A stretch of 11,723 bases of DNA from contig JBBSEZ010000319.1 of assembly GCA_038239195.1 (NCBI GenBank), forward strand, positions 1 through 11,723, written 5' to 3'. The notes under the pieces are model-generated. The model was given only the letters and a program-made list of their open reading frames with translations, did no database searches and was not told where the DNA came from. Both the position numbers and the translations under genes were made by a program. The stretch comes from JBBSEZ01 sp038239195. GTDB lineage: Bacteria; Planctomycetota; Planctomycetia; Gemmatales; Gemmataceae. Numbering within the stretch: the first letter of the stretch is position 1; each line of letters begins with the position of its first letter. Shown here in pieces: positions 1 to 6,020 of the stretch.

Positions 1-2185
1 AGCCCACGAAGTAGATCTGGTCGTTGGCCCGCACGGGGACCTGGTATTCGAGGCTGTTGAGCACCATGAAGTCGCCGCCGACCTTGAACCCGTTGACGTC
101 GGGGCCGACCCCGCGGAACGCGAAGCCGCGGATCGATCGGAACCCGCCCGCGAAGTAGCGCTCGAAGACCGGCGTGTTGCTGCCCGCCCAGGACACCTGA
201 CTGTGAATGGCCAGCACGTGCTTGCCGCTGCCGTCGGCCCGCTGGAACGTCGTGAAGAACTTGCTCCCGTCGATGGTGGCCAGCGGGAAGGTGCGGTCGC
301 CGGTGATCTCCTCGAAGGAAAACTCGAGCTGGCTGCCCGACGTCGCCCGCATGTACGAATCGCGCGTATCGCGCACCACCCGGCCGCTGAGGCCCACCTG
401 GAAGTTGTCGCCGAGCACGCTCGTGTAGTCCACCGGCGCCCCAAAACCCACGCCGCTGACGTTCACGTTCTCGATCCGCGCTCCGACGCTGGCGCTCCAC
501 TTGTCGTTGAGCTTTCGGCCCAGGGTGACGCGCCCGCCGTAGCGCTCCTCGGCGTACTCGTTGAAGAGGCGCTCGTTGTAGTAGGCGCTCACCGTGAGGC
601 TGAAGGGGCTGTCGAACAAAAATGGCTCGCGCAAGCTCACCGTGTAGCGCTGGAACTGGATGCCCGGCACGGCCTCGGCCCGGAACTCCTGCCCGGCCCC
701 GCGGAAGGCGGTGCCGTTGATGAAGTCCTCCACGCTGGTCGGCGGGCGGAACAGGTCGAAGTTGCGCTCGTTCAGCACGATGCTGCCGTTCAGGCCGCTG
801 TCGCTGTTGACGCCGATGCCGAACAGCAGGCTCCCCGTGTTGGCCTCCTGCACCGTCACCAGGATGTCCTTGACCGGGCTGTTCGGGTAGATGGCGCTGT
901 CGATCGCCGTCACGGTTGGCTTGACCGCCCCGTCCGGGCTGCTGTCGAAGATGCCGAGCCGGGCCAGGTTGAGCTCGGCCTGGCGGAGGTCCGGGTAGGT
1001 CAGGATCTGTCCGGGGTAGAGCGGAATCTGGCGCAAGATGATGTTGCGCCGGGTTCGGTCGTTGCCGACGATCTTGATCTCGCCGACGCGGGCGGGCGGC
1101 GTCTCCTCGATCTGGTAATGAACGGTGACGATGCCCGGCGACTCGCGGGTGTAGACGGGGAAGGCATCGGCCTTGACGTTGCGCCCGGTATTGCCCAGCC
1201 AGTGCTTGATGCGGCCGATGTCGGTGTCGATCTTGCGCTGGTCGAAGTATTCGCCCGGCTCGATCTTGCTGAGCACCTCGAGCTGCTCGTGCGGCATGCA
1301 CTGGACGCCATGCACCGTGGGCCGGTCCTTGACGCGGTAGCGCACCCCCTCCTGGACGTGGAAGATGAGCGTCACCTCTTTTCCGCCCGGCGCATACTGG
1401 AGCTCGCGCGCTACCCGCACGTCGTGGTAGCCGAAGGTCCGGTAGTACTTCAGCAGCGCGTCGGTGTCGGCCTCCACCATCGCCTGATTGTAGGTCCCAC
1501 CGAGGAGGCCGAGGAACGCGCGCGAGCTGTTGATGTGAGTCCGGAGGACGGCGCCGCTGACGAAGGCCTGCCCCGTGAAGGAGATGTCGCGGACCTTGAC
1601 CTTGGGGCCCTCGGTGATGTTGAAGATCACCTCCGTGTCGCCCGCCTCGCCGCCCTTGAGCAGCGTGCAGTTGGCGAAGGGCCGCCCCTCCTCGTTGAGC
1701 TTGTGGACGATCGCCTGGCAGGCCGACTTGTTGGCGATCGGGTTGAGCGGCACGCCCGCCCGGATGCCGGTGAGCGTGTCGAGGTCGTCCTTGCGCAAGT
1801 GCCCGCCGCCCCGGTACTCCACCTTCTCCACCTTGCTGGGATACTCGCGAATGAAGAAGTAGACCTTGAACCCACCCTGGCCATCCTCCTGCCGGTCGGA
1901 GTAGACGTTGGCGAACTGATGCGTGCCGTAGAGGGTGCGCACGTCCTCCTGGACGAGTTGCGGGTCGTAGGGCCGGCCGGCGCGCGTCTTGAGCATGTTC
2001 TTGACTTGTTCGGCCTGCACTTGCCGGGTGCCGGTGATGATGACGTCGCTGACGAGGGCACGCGCGCTCGTGCCTGCGGCGGGCGGTTGAGGTTGGGCAA
2101 AGCAAACCACCCCGCTCAGCAGGAGGCCCAGCAGCACGCCGGCGCAGCAAACCGTCGGCGAGGAGAAGCGATCCATCGCGTGCAT
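1..2185 (-). CDS. bamA: Outer membrane protein assembly factor BamA (3' end beyond the window)
   Basis: BamA/Omp85 folds and inserts beta-barrel proteins into the outer membrane. The visible 728 residues read without a stop. A signal peptide occupies about 1-30 (hydrophobic VLLGLLLSGVV, likely cut after Ala30). Five POTRA repeats follow, starting near residues 45, 116, 194, 281 and 364, each ending in a charged beta strand such as VYFFIREYP or VTVHYQIEETPP. The barrel begins near residue 447, and the hallmark loop-6 motif is IRGF (about 685-688) in the context RYFAGGFRSIRGF. In E. coli BamA this motif is followed by about 150 residues, so roughly 100-150 residues are missing off the left edge. 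The ATG at 2185 is preceded by AGGGA seven bases upstream; an in-frame ATG at 2176 is a weaker alternative. It is divergent from the WD40 gene. Its presence implies a genuine outer membrane. Confidence 0.95.
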   Translation of the reverse strand, partial: MHAMDRFSSPTVCCAGVLLGLLLSGVVCFAQPQPPAAGTSARALVSDVIITGTRQVQAEQVKNMLKTRAGRPYDPQLVQEDVRTLYGTHQFANVYSDRQEDGQGGFKVYFFIREYPSKVEKVEYRGGGHLRKDDLDTLTGIRAGVPLNPIANKSACQAIVHKLNEEGRPFANCTLLKGGEAGDTEVIFNITEGPKVKVRDISFTGQAFVSGAVLRTHINSSRAFLGLLGGTYNQAMVEADTDALLKYYRTFGYHDVRVARELQYAPGGKEVTLIFHVQEGVRYRVKDRPTVHGVQCMPHEQLEVLSKIEPGEYFDQRKIDTDIGRIKHWLGNTGRNVKADAFPVYTRESPGIVTVHYQIEETPPARVGEIKIVGNDRTRRNIILRQIPLYPGQILTYPDLRQAELNLARLGIFDSSPDGAVKPTVTAIDSAIYPNSPVKDILVTVQEANTGSLLFGIGVNSDSGLNGSIVLNERNFDLFRPPTSVEDFINGTAFRGAGQEFRAEAVPGIQFQRYTVSLREPFLFDSPFSLTVSAYYNERLFNEYAEERYGGRVTLGRKLNDKWSASVGARIENVNVSGVGFGAPVDYTSVLGDNFQVGLSGRVVRDTRDSYMRATSGSQLEFSFEEITGDRTFPLATIDGSKFFTTFQRADGSGKHVLAIHSQVSWAGSNTPVFERYFAGGFRSIRGFAFRGVGPDVNGFKVGGDFMVLNSLEYQVPVRANDQIYFVG

Positions 2186-2234
2186 GGGTTGGTCCCTGTG
2201 GACGGGGAACACGTACTCGTTCCGGGAGGGCGAG

Positions 2235-2263
2235 GAAATAGTCTTCCCCACATTTTCTGTCAA
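2235..2263 (-). promoter_or_regulatory. Candidate sigma-70 promoter for bamA
   Basis: On the minus strand a perfect -35 hexamer TTGACA (2258-2263) is followed after 17 bases by TATTTC (2235-2240), which matches the -10 consensus at three positions. It lies about 50 bases upstream of the bamA ATG. The -35 and spacing are good and the -10 is weak. Planctomycete promoter rules may also differ from those of E. coli. Confidence 0.4.
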
Positions 2264-2395
2264 GTCCGGATTGTCGGGGGCCGACGGGGGGCTTGGCGCC
2301 GCACCCGAAAACGTGAGCTATGGTTGCCGCAGGGGACGGCTGGGCCCGCTCGTCAGGCAAGGGACAAGCCCCACAGGGCGAGGCTGGCGCCCCGG

Positions 2396-2401
2396 AAGGA
2401 G
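2396..2401 (+). promoter_or_regulatory. Ribosome binding site that sets the WD40 gene start
   Basis: AAGGAG lies eight bases before GTG at 2410, in the context GGAAGGAGAGGCAACG. The upstream in-frame ATG at 2320 has no comparable site. The 30 residues it would add are Gly/Ala/Glu-rich and lie before the first propeller blade. The GTG is therefore preferred. Confidence 0.65.
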
Positions 2402-2409
2402 AGGCAACG

Positions 2410-3528
2410 GTGGGAACACTGCGATTGCTCGAGGCGCCGGAGCCGGCCGAAAGGCACGACGGAGAGGTTTTCGCGTGCGCCTACGTGCCCGACGGCGCCT
2501 ACGTGCTGTCGGGAGGGTGGGACGGCCACCTGCGCCTGTGGGAGGCCGCGACCGGCGCTCAGGTCACGTCCCTGATGGCCAGCCCCAAACCGCTCTCGTG
2601 CTGTGCGGTCACTCCCGACGGGAAGCAATGGCTCGCGGGCAACATGGAGGGGCTGCTCAGTTTCTGGGAAGGCGTCTCGCATCAGTCGCTGCTCAACTTC
2701 GTCGCCCACACGCGACCTATCTCCGCGATCACTTACTCGCCCGACGGACAGTGGCTGGCCACGGCCTCGTGGGACCGGCACGTCCTGCTGCGCAAGGTCG
2801 GCAAGGAGGGCGAGGGCGGACGAGCCCTGGCGGGGCACGGGGACATCGTGGCCGGCTGTCGCTTTTCGCCCAACGGCAAACAACTCCTCTCCTGGTCGCA
2901 CGACATGACGGTGCGCTTGTGGGAAGTGGAGGGAGGCCGCGAGATGTGCGTCTTCCGCGGGCACAAGGATCGCGTGACGGCGGCCTCGTTCTCGCCGGAC
3001 GGCCGGCTGGCGGCGTCGGTGGGCCGCGACGGCGTGGTGCGCCTCTGGGACCTCGCGCAGCAGACCGAGGCCGGCTCGGCCGACATCGGCCGCGAGGGCC
3101 GCGCTTGCTTCTTCCTGCTCGACGGCGAATCGCTCCTCACCGCCGACGCGCTGGGGCGCGTGCTGCTGCTGTCGCTGCCCAGCTTCGACGTGCAGGCGCA
3201 GCTCGACGTCCCGTTCAAGATCATGTGTGGCGACCTCTCCCCGTCGGGAGAGCAGTTCGCGATGGGTTGCGAGGACGGGCACGTCTGCCTGGCCGCCGTG
3301 GAGGGCTTCGAGGGGTCGTCGATCGTGGTGACGGCCACGCAGACCTACAAGCCGACCTCGACGCTCTTCGGCCGGCTCCTGGGCAAGACCAAGTTGACGC
3401 GCACCTACCAGTATCGCTGTCCGATTTGTCGCGAATCGATGGAATCGACGATCCTGCCCAACGAGGTGTCGTGCTCGAAGTGTCGCCGGCGGCTGCGCGT
3501 CCAGGGGCGCGAGGCGCTGCTGGTGTGA
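2410..3528 (+). CDS. WD40 seven-bladed beta-propeller protein with C-terminal zinc ribbon
   Basis: This 372-residue protein (from GTG at 2410) probably serves as a protein-protein interaction platform; no catalytic motif is visible. Seven WD-type blades can be read. Classic signatures include DGHLRLWEAATG, SPNGKQLLSWSHDMTVRLWE, SPDGRLAASVGRDGVVRLWD and several GH dipeptides. Blades 6 and 7 are degenerate (LLLSLPS, VCLAAVEG). After the propeller comes a basic linker and a four-cysteine zinc ribbon, C337-x2-C340-x14-C355-x2-C358. No signal peptide or membrane segment is seen, so it should be cytoplasmic. The gene is divergent from bamA and convergent with the FIST gene, so it appears monocistronic. 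An alternative ATG at 2320 would give 402 residues. The substrate or partner is unknown. Confidence 0.88.
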   Translation: MGTLRLLEAPEPAERHDGEVFACAYVPDGAYVLSGGWDGHLRLWEAATGAQVTSLMASPKPLSCCAVTPDGKQWLAGNMEGLLSFWEGVSHQSLLNFVAHTRPISAITYSPDGQWLATASWDRHVLLRKVGKEGEGGRALAGHGDIVAGCRFSPNGKQLLSWSHDMTVRLWEVEGGREMCVFRGHKDRVTAASFSPDGRLAASVGRDGVVRLWDLAQQTEAGSADIGREGRACFFLLDGESLLTADALGRVLLLSLPSFDVQAQLDVPFKIMCGDLSPSGEQFAMGCEDGHVCLAAVEGFEGSSIVVTATQTYKPTSTLFGRLLGKTKLTRTYQYRCPICRESMESTILPNEVSCSKCRRRLRVQGREALLV

Positions 3529-3560
3529 GCCGTCGCGCTTCTCACTCCTCGAACAGCGCC
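3513..3560. terminator. Possible bidirectional hairpin at the convergent stop codons
   Basis: GGCGCTG (3513-3519) pairs with CAGCGCC (3554-3560). Inside it GTGAG (3525-3529) pairs with CTCAC (3541-3545) around an 11-base loop. The structure covers both stop codons of the tail-to-tail WD40 and FIST genes. There is no T-run on either side and the internal loop is asymmetric, so this is only a suggestion. Confidence 0.25.
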
Positions 3561-4753
3561 AGGCTCGCCGTGAAGCCGTGGATGAAGTTCTGCCCCCCCA
3601 CGGGCCCGAGCTCTCCCTGCGCGAAGAAGCCCGCCAGGGGGATCGGGCCGGCCTCGCCGCGCACCGCCCCCGCGTCGTGGTTGGCGTCGGGGAAAAGACG
3701 CGTGCCCCGCCCATTGCAACTGAAGAGCAGCGCCCCTGCCGGGCGGCGCTCGTGGGCGCTCAGGTCGAGTTGGAGCAGCGCGTGCAGGTCCTCGTCGGCC
3801 GTCTCCGCATCGCGCACCTGAAACTGGACCGTCTGGCCAACGCGCACCCGCTCGTCGATGATGAGGGCCCCCGAGTCGCGCTCCAGGCCGCGCACGTTGC
3901 GGACCAGGAAGTCCCCGCGCTGAAACTCGCTCTGGTATTCGTTCAGCACCCGGCCGATGTGCAGTCCTTTCTCGAACAGGCGCTGCTCGCTGGTCGGCAG
4001 CGTCGGCCAGAGCTCCTGGAGGAGCGCCAGCGGCGTCTGCCCCCCCAGCTCGTAGATGACGTTGTCCTCGGCCCTGGTGATGACCATGTGCCGGCCGATC
4101 GGCCGGCAGCCCTGCGACACGATCGACCGGAGCCCGAGCTCGCCTTGCAATAGCACGCCCACGGCGCCCTGGCGCTGGACGGCACCGTCCAGGATCAGCC
4201 GGCACTCGCCGGGGCCGCGGATGCCGCTCGCCATCCCACCCAGCACCGGAACGCCGCGCGCGTCCTCGTTCATGCGCCGCAAGAAGCGATCGACGGGAAA
4301 GGTAAAGGGGTCGCCGAGCAGCAGCGCCGCGGCGCGCGGCCGAGGTGGAAATTCCGCCTCCGAAGCGCCCGCCAGGTCGGCGGTCCCCAGCGCCAGCTCG
4401 TCGGGCCAGCCGAACAGGCTGGGGCCGTCGGCGGTGCGCTCCAGCACCAGGTGAAACGGGCTGAGCGCGATGGGCGTCGCCCAGCGCGCCAGCCAGAGCG
4501 ACAGGGCGGGACCGCTCTCCACTTCGCGCTCGTTGCCGATGACGGCCTCGGCCACGCAGCCCAGCAGGCAGCGCGGCGCGATCTCGCGGCGGACGCCGCG
4601 CAGCACCTCGTCGGCCGCGCCGGCGTGGTGCCCGGAGAAGAACGCGAAGGCCAGGTCCGGCTCGCCCTGCAACTGCTGCCGGGCAAGCGCGCACACCTCC
4701 GCGACGGCTTGCAACGCCTGCGGCGCGGTGGACAGAGCGGCGGCGAACGGCAT
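3542..4753 (-). CDS. FIST N / FIST C domain protein, putative small-ligand sensor
   Basis: FIST domains are predicted ligand-sensing modules, usually found in signal-transduction proteins. The FIST N part spans about residues 15-215, with the characteristic core LLGCVAEAVIGNEREV and later VLGGMASGIRGPGE. FIST C covers about 220-400: LHIGRVLNEYQSEFQRGDFL, then ALLFSCNGRGTRLF, then the signature ending GPIPLAGFFAQGELGPVGG and FIHGFTASLALFEE. The protein is 403 residues, the size of a stand-alone FIST protein, with no attached kinase, GGDEF or methyl-accepting domain. The ATG at 4753 is chosen because GAGG lies six bases upstream. A GTG at 4765 would add four residues but would contain that site. 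The GNAT gene is 118 bases upstream on the same strand, separated by a heptad inverted array. No signal peptide is present, so it should act in the cytoplasm. Confidence 0.9.
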   Translation of the reverse strand: MPFAAALSTAPQALQAVAEVCALARQQLQGEPDLAFAFFSGHHAGAADEVLRGVRREIAPRCLLGCVAEAVIGNEREVESGPALSLWLARWATPIALSPFHLVLERTADGPSLFGWPDELALGTADLAGASEAEFPPRPRAAALLLGDPFTFPVDRFLRRMNEDARGVPVLGGMASGIRGPGECRLILDGAVQRQGAVGVLLQGELGLRSIVSQGCRPIGRHMVITRAEDNVIYELGGQTPLALLQELWPTLPTSEQRLFEKGLHIGRVLNEYQSEFQRGDFLVRNVRGLERDSGALIIDERVRVGQTVQFQVRDAETADEDLHALLQLDLSAHERRPAGALLFSCNGRGTRLFPDANHDAGAVRGEAGPIPLAGFFAQGELGPVGGQNFIHGFTASLALFEE

Positions 4754-4769
4754 GAGGCACCTCACATCA

Positions 4770-4874
4770 ATCCTTAGTGCTTAGTGCTTCGTTCTTCGTT
4801 CTTAGCAAAGAGGGCCCACGCCGCGTTCTGTCTTTGCTAAGCACTAAGAACTAAAGACTAAGAACTAAAGACTA
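4770..4874. repeat. Inverted array of 7-bp units forming a long imperfect hairpin
   Basis: Two tandem arrays of 7-base units face each other. The right arm (4831-4872) reads outward as a TCTTTGC core, then TAAGCAC, TAAGAAC, TAAAGAC, TAAGAAC, TAAAGAC. The left arm (4770-4811), read on the minus strand from the core outward, is TCTTTGC, then TAAGAAC, GAAGAAC, GAAGCAC, TAAGCAC, TAAGGAT. The arms pair over 42 bases with about eight mismatches around a 19-base GC-rich loop (4812-4830). The arms are AT-rich in a GC-rich genome. The outer right end includes the stop codon of the GNAT gene, and the left end lies 16 bases before the FIST start codon. It could be a dispersed palindromic element, a terminator or attenuator, or an mRNA stabiliser. 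Confidence 0.85.
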
Positions 4875-5810
4875 CAATGCTCGCTCGAAGATCGGGAAAC
4901 TGCCCTGGCGCCGGAAGTGCTGCTTGTAGAAGCGCAGCAGGTGCGGCGCGTCCGACGGCACCTGGGCGCCGAGGGCCTCGACGTCCGTCTCGTCCAGGCG
5001 CATCACCGTGTGGCCCATGAGGTCGAGGGCGAACGGGGCGACGTCGCGGTTGTCGGCGGCCAGGAAGCTGAACAGGCCGTTGATGCGCTTGGTGTTCATC
5101 CCCTCGGTCCCGAAGGCGCCCAGGCGAAAGCAGGGCATCGACGCATCGACCGCCTTGGGGTTGGCGTAGGTTGCGTTGGCGACCAGCGCCCCCACCGCCA
5201 CCGACGTGCCGTTGCCGCGGGCCCGCAAGGCGAAGAGAGAGCCCGGCCCGAAGTAGGGGTTGCGGAACAGATGGGCCTCCAGCTCCGCCGCGGTGCGGCA
5301 GCGCAGCACGCCCGTGCCGAGCGCCAGCACGGCGGGGACGTCCTCCGGCGTCAGCGGGGTGATGCCGCTGGCCGGCCGGGCCGCCGGCGTCGGCATGTCC
5401 GCCAGGTCGAGCACGAAGTTGACCATCTCGCGCACGGCGGCGAAGCCGTGCCGCGCGAAGAGCTCCTTGACCGCTGGCCAATCGTCCCGGTAGGCGGCAA
5501 AGGCGCTGGGCAGCCCGCGTGCCTTCATCTCCTTCAGGACGCGAGCGAGGAGGGCGTCGGCGAGGGGCTCGTGGCCCTTGCGACACCAGGGATAGCTGAC
5601 GCGGCCAGTGGACTGGAAGGTCGCGTAGCCGACCGGGCGGCCCTCGGCCAGGGCGAAGAAGCGCGTGGTGGGGTCGAAGTCGGGGGCGCGGCAGCGCCGG
5701 CGAACCTCGTCCAGCGTGGCGGCCTTGAAGCGCGGCAGGTCGGCGGTCGCCTCGTTGTAGATGCTGACCTGCGTCGCCTCGTCTCCCGATTCAAAGGTGC
5801 GGATCGTCAT
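4872..5810 (-). CDS. Tandem GNAT-like acetyltransferase family protein, degenerate
   Basis: The 312-residue protein appears to contain two GNAT-like halves. The first (about 1-137) opens with MTIRTFESGDEATQVSIYNE and has the central strand GRPVGYATF (57-65). A helix follows RKGHEP (77-82), where active GNATs carry the acetyl-CoA loop Q/RxxGxG/A, and FARHGF (118-123) matches the usual late 'F..xGF' element. The second half (about 150-310) starts ITPLTPEDVPAVLAL and has FALRARG and VGALVANATYA strands but no clear acetyl-CoA loop. Tandem GNAT layouts are known, for example mycothiol synthase. The substrate is not predictable, and the weak CoA-binding loop leaves activity uncertain. The ATG at 5810 is preferred over an upstream in-frame start at 5888, since the added 26 residues are Arg-rich and the start would precede the likely -10 box. 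The C-terminal stop lies in the heptad array. Confidence 0.8.
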   Translation of the reverse strand: MTIRTFESGDEATQVSIYNEATADLPRFKAATLDEVRRRCRAPDFDPTTRFFALAEGRPVGYATFQSTGRVSYPWCRKGHEPLADALLARVLKEMKARGLPSAFAAYRDDWPAVKELFARHGFAAVREMVNFVLDLADMPTPAARPASGITPLTPEDVPAVLALGTGVLRCRTAAELEAHLFRNPYFGPGSLFALRARGNGTSVAVGALVANATYANPKAVDASMPCFRLGAFGTEGMNTKRINGLFSFLAADNRDVAPFALDLMGHTVMRLDETDVEALGAQVPSDAPHLLRFYKQHFRRQGSFPIFERAL

Positions 5811-5854
5811 GGCGCAGTCTCTGTCCCTGTCGGAGCGCCGGGCAGGCTGGATAA

Positions 5855-5860
5855 AGTATA
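5855..5860 (-). promoter_or_regulatory. Candidate -10 box for the GNAT gene
   Basis: TATACT on the minus strand, in an AT-rich patch (GTATACTTTATCC) within GC-rich sequence, lies about 45 bases upstream of the ATG at 5810. No convincing -35 is found at 16-18 bases. It also argues that translation starts at 5810 and not at 5888. Confidence 0.4.
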
Positions 5861-5864
5861 CCCT

Positions 5865-5927
5865 ACGGCCTGCGCTCCTTCTTCGCAAGGCAACGGAAGA
5901 ATCGCGGGCGGGCCGAACGGCCTGCGC
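5865..5927 (+). repeat. Short direct repeat in the GNAT/cytochrome divergent region
   Basis: The 11-mer ACGGCCTGCGC occurs at 5865-5875 and again at 5917-5927. Each copy is followed by similar CTTCT..CGC sequence. The two copies are 52 bases apart, between the two divergent candidate promoters. They could be paired operator sites or a chance duplication. Confidence 0.35.
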
Positions 5928-5965
5928 CTTCTCGCGCGAGGAGGTGTCATCGGAGGGGCACGCTC

Positions 5966-5974
5966 TGCTACAAT
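5966..5974 (+). promoter_or_regulatory. Candidate extended -10 promoter for the cytochrome gene
   Basis: TGCTACAAT is a good extended -10 element (TGnTATAAT with one mismatch). It lies 46 bases upstream of the cytochrome ATG at 6021. No recognisable -35 is present, which is usual for extended -10 promoters. Confidence 0.45.
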
Positions 5975-6020
5975 GAGGGGGAGGTCGTCCCGTCCTCGCG
6001 TCACGGAGGGTTGCCGAATC

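Noticed and set aside
2320..2409. ATG at 2320 as start of the WD40 gene
   Set aside because: No ribosome binding site, and the added residues are low-complexity. The GTG at 2410 has AAGGAG at ideal spacing. It was kept only as an alternative.
203..2575. 790-codon open frame on the plus strand opposite bamA
   Set aside because: It lies in exact codon register with bamA on the other strand. It stays open because the high-GC bamA avoids TTA, CTA and TCA codons. Its translation is Ala/Val/Asp/Arg-rich with no domain, while the minus strand gives a clear BamA.
3405..4760. 451-codon minus-strand frame overlapping the FIST gene
   Set aside because: A Pro/Arg/Ala-rich shifted-frame shadow. The other minus frame gives complete FIST N and FIST C domains.
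4770..4874. CRISPR array or transposon end as explanation of the heptad repeats
   Set aside because: Units are 7 bases with no spacers, and no transposase or target-site duplication is visible nearby.
4917..6020. N-terminal extension of the cytochrome frame back to 4917
   Set aside because: It is antisense to the GNAT gene. The ATG at 6021 has GGAGGG upstream and is followed at once by a signal peptide.
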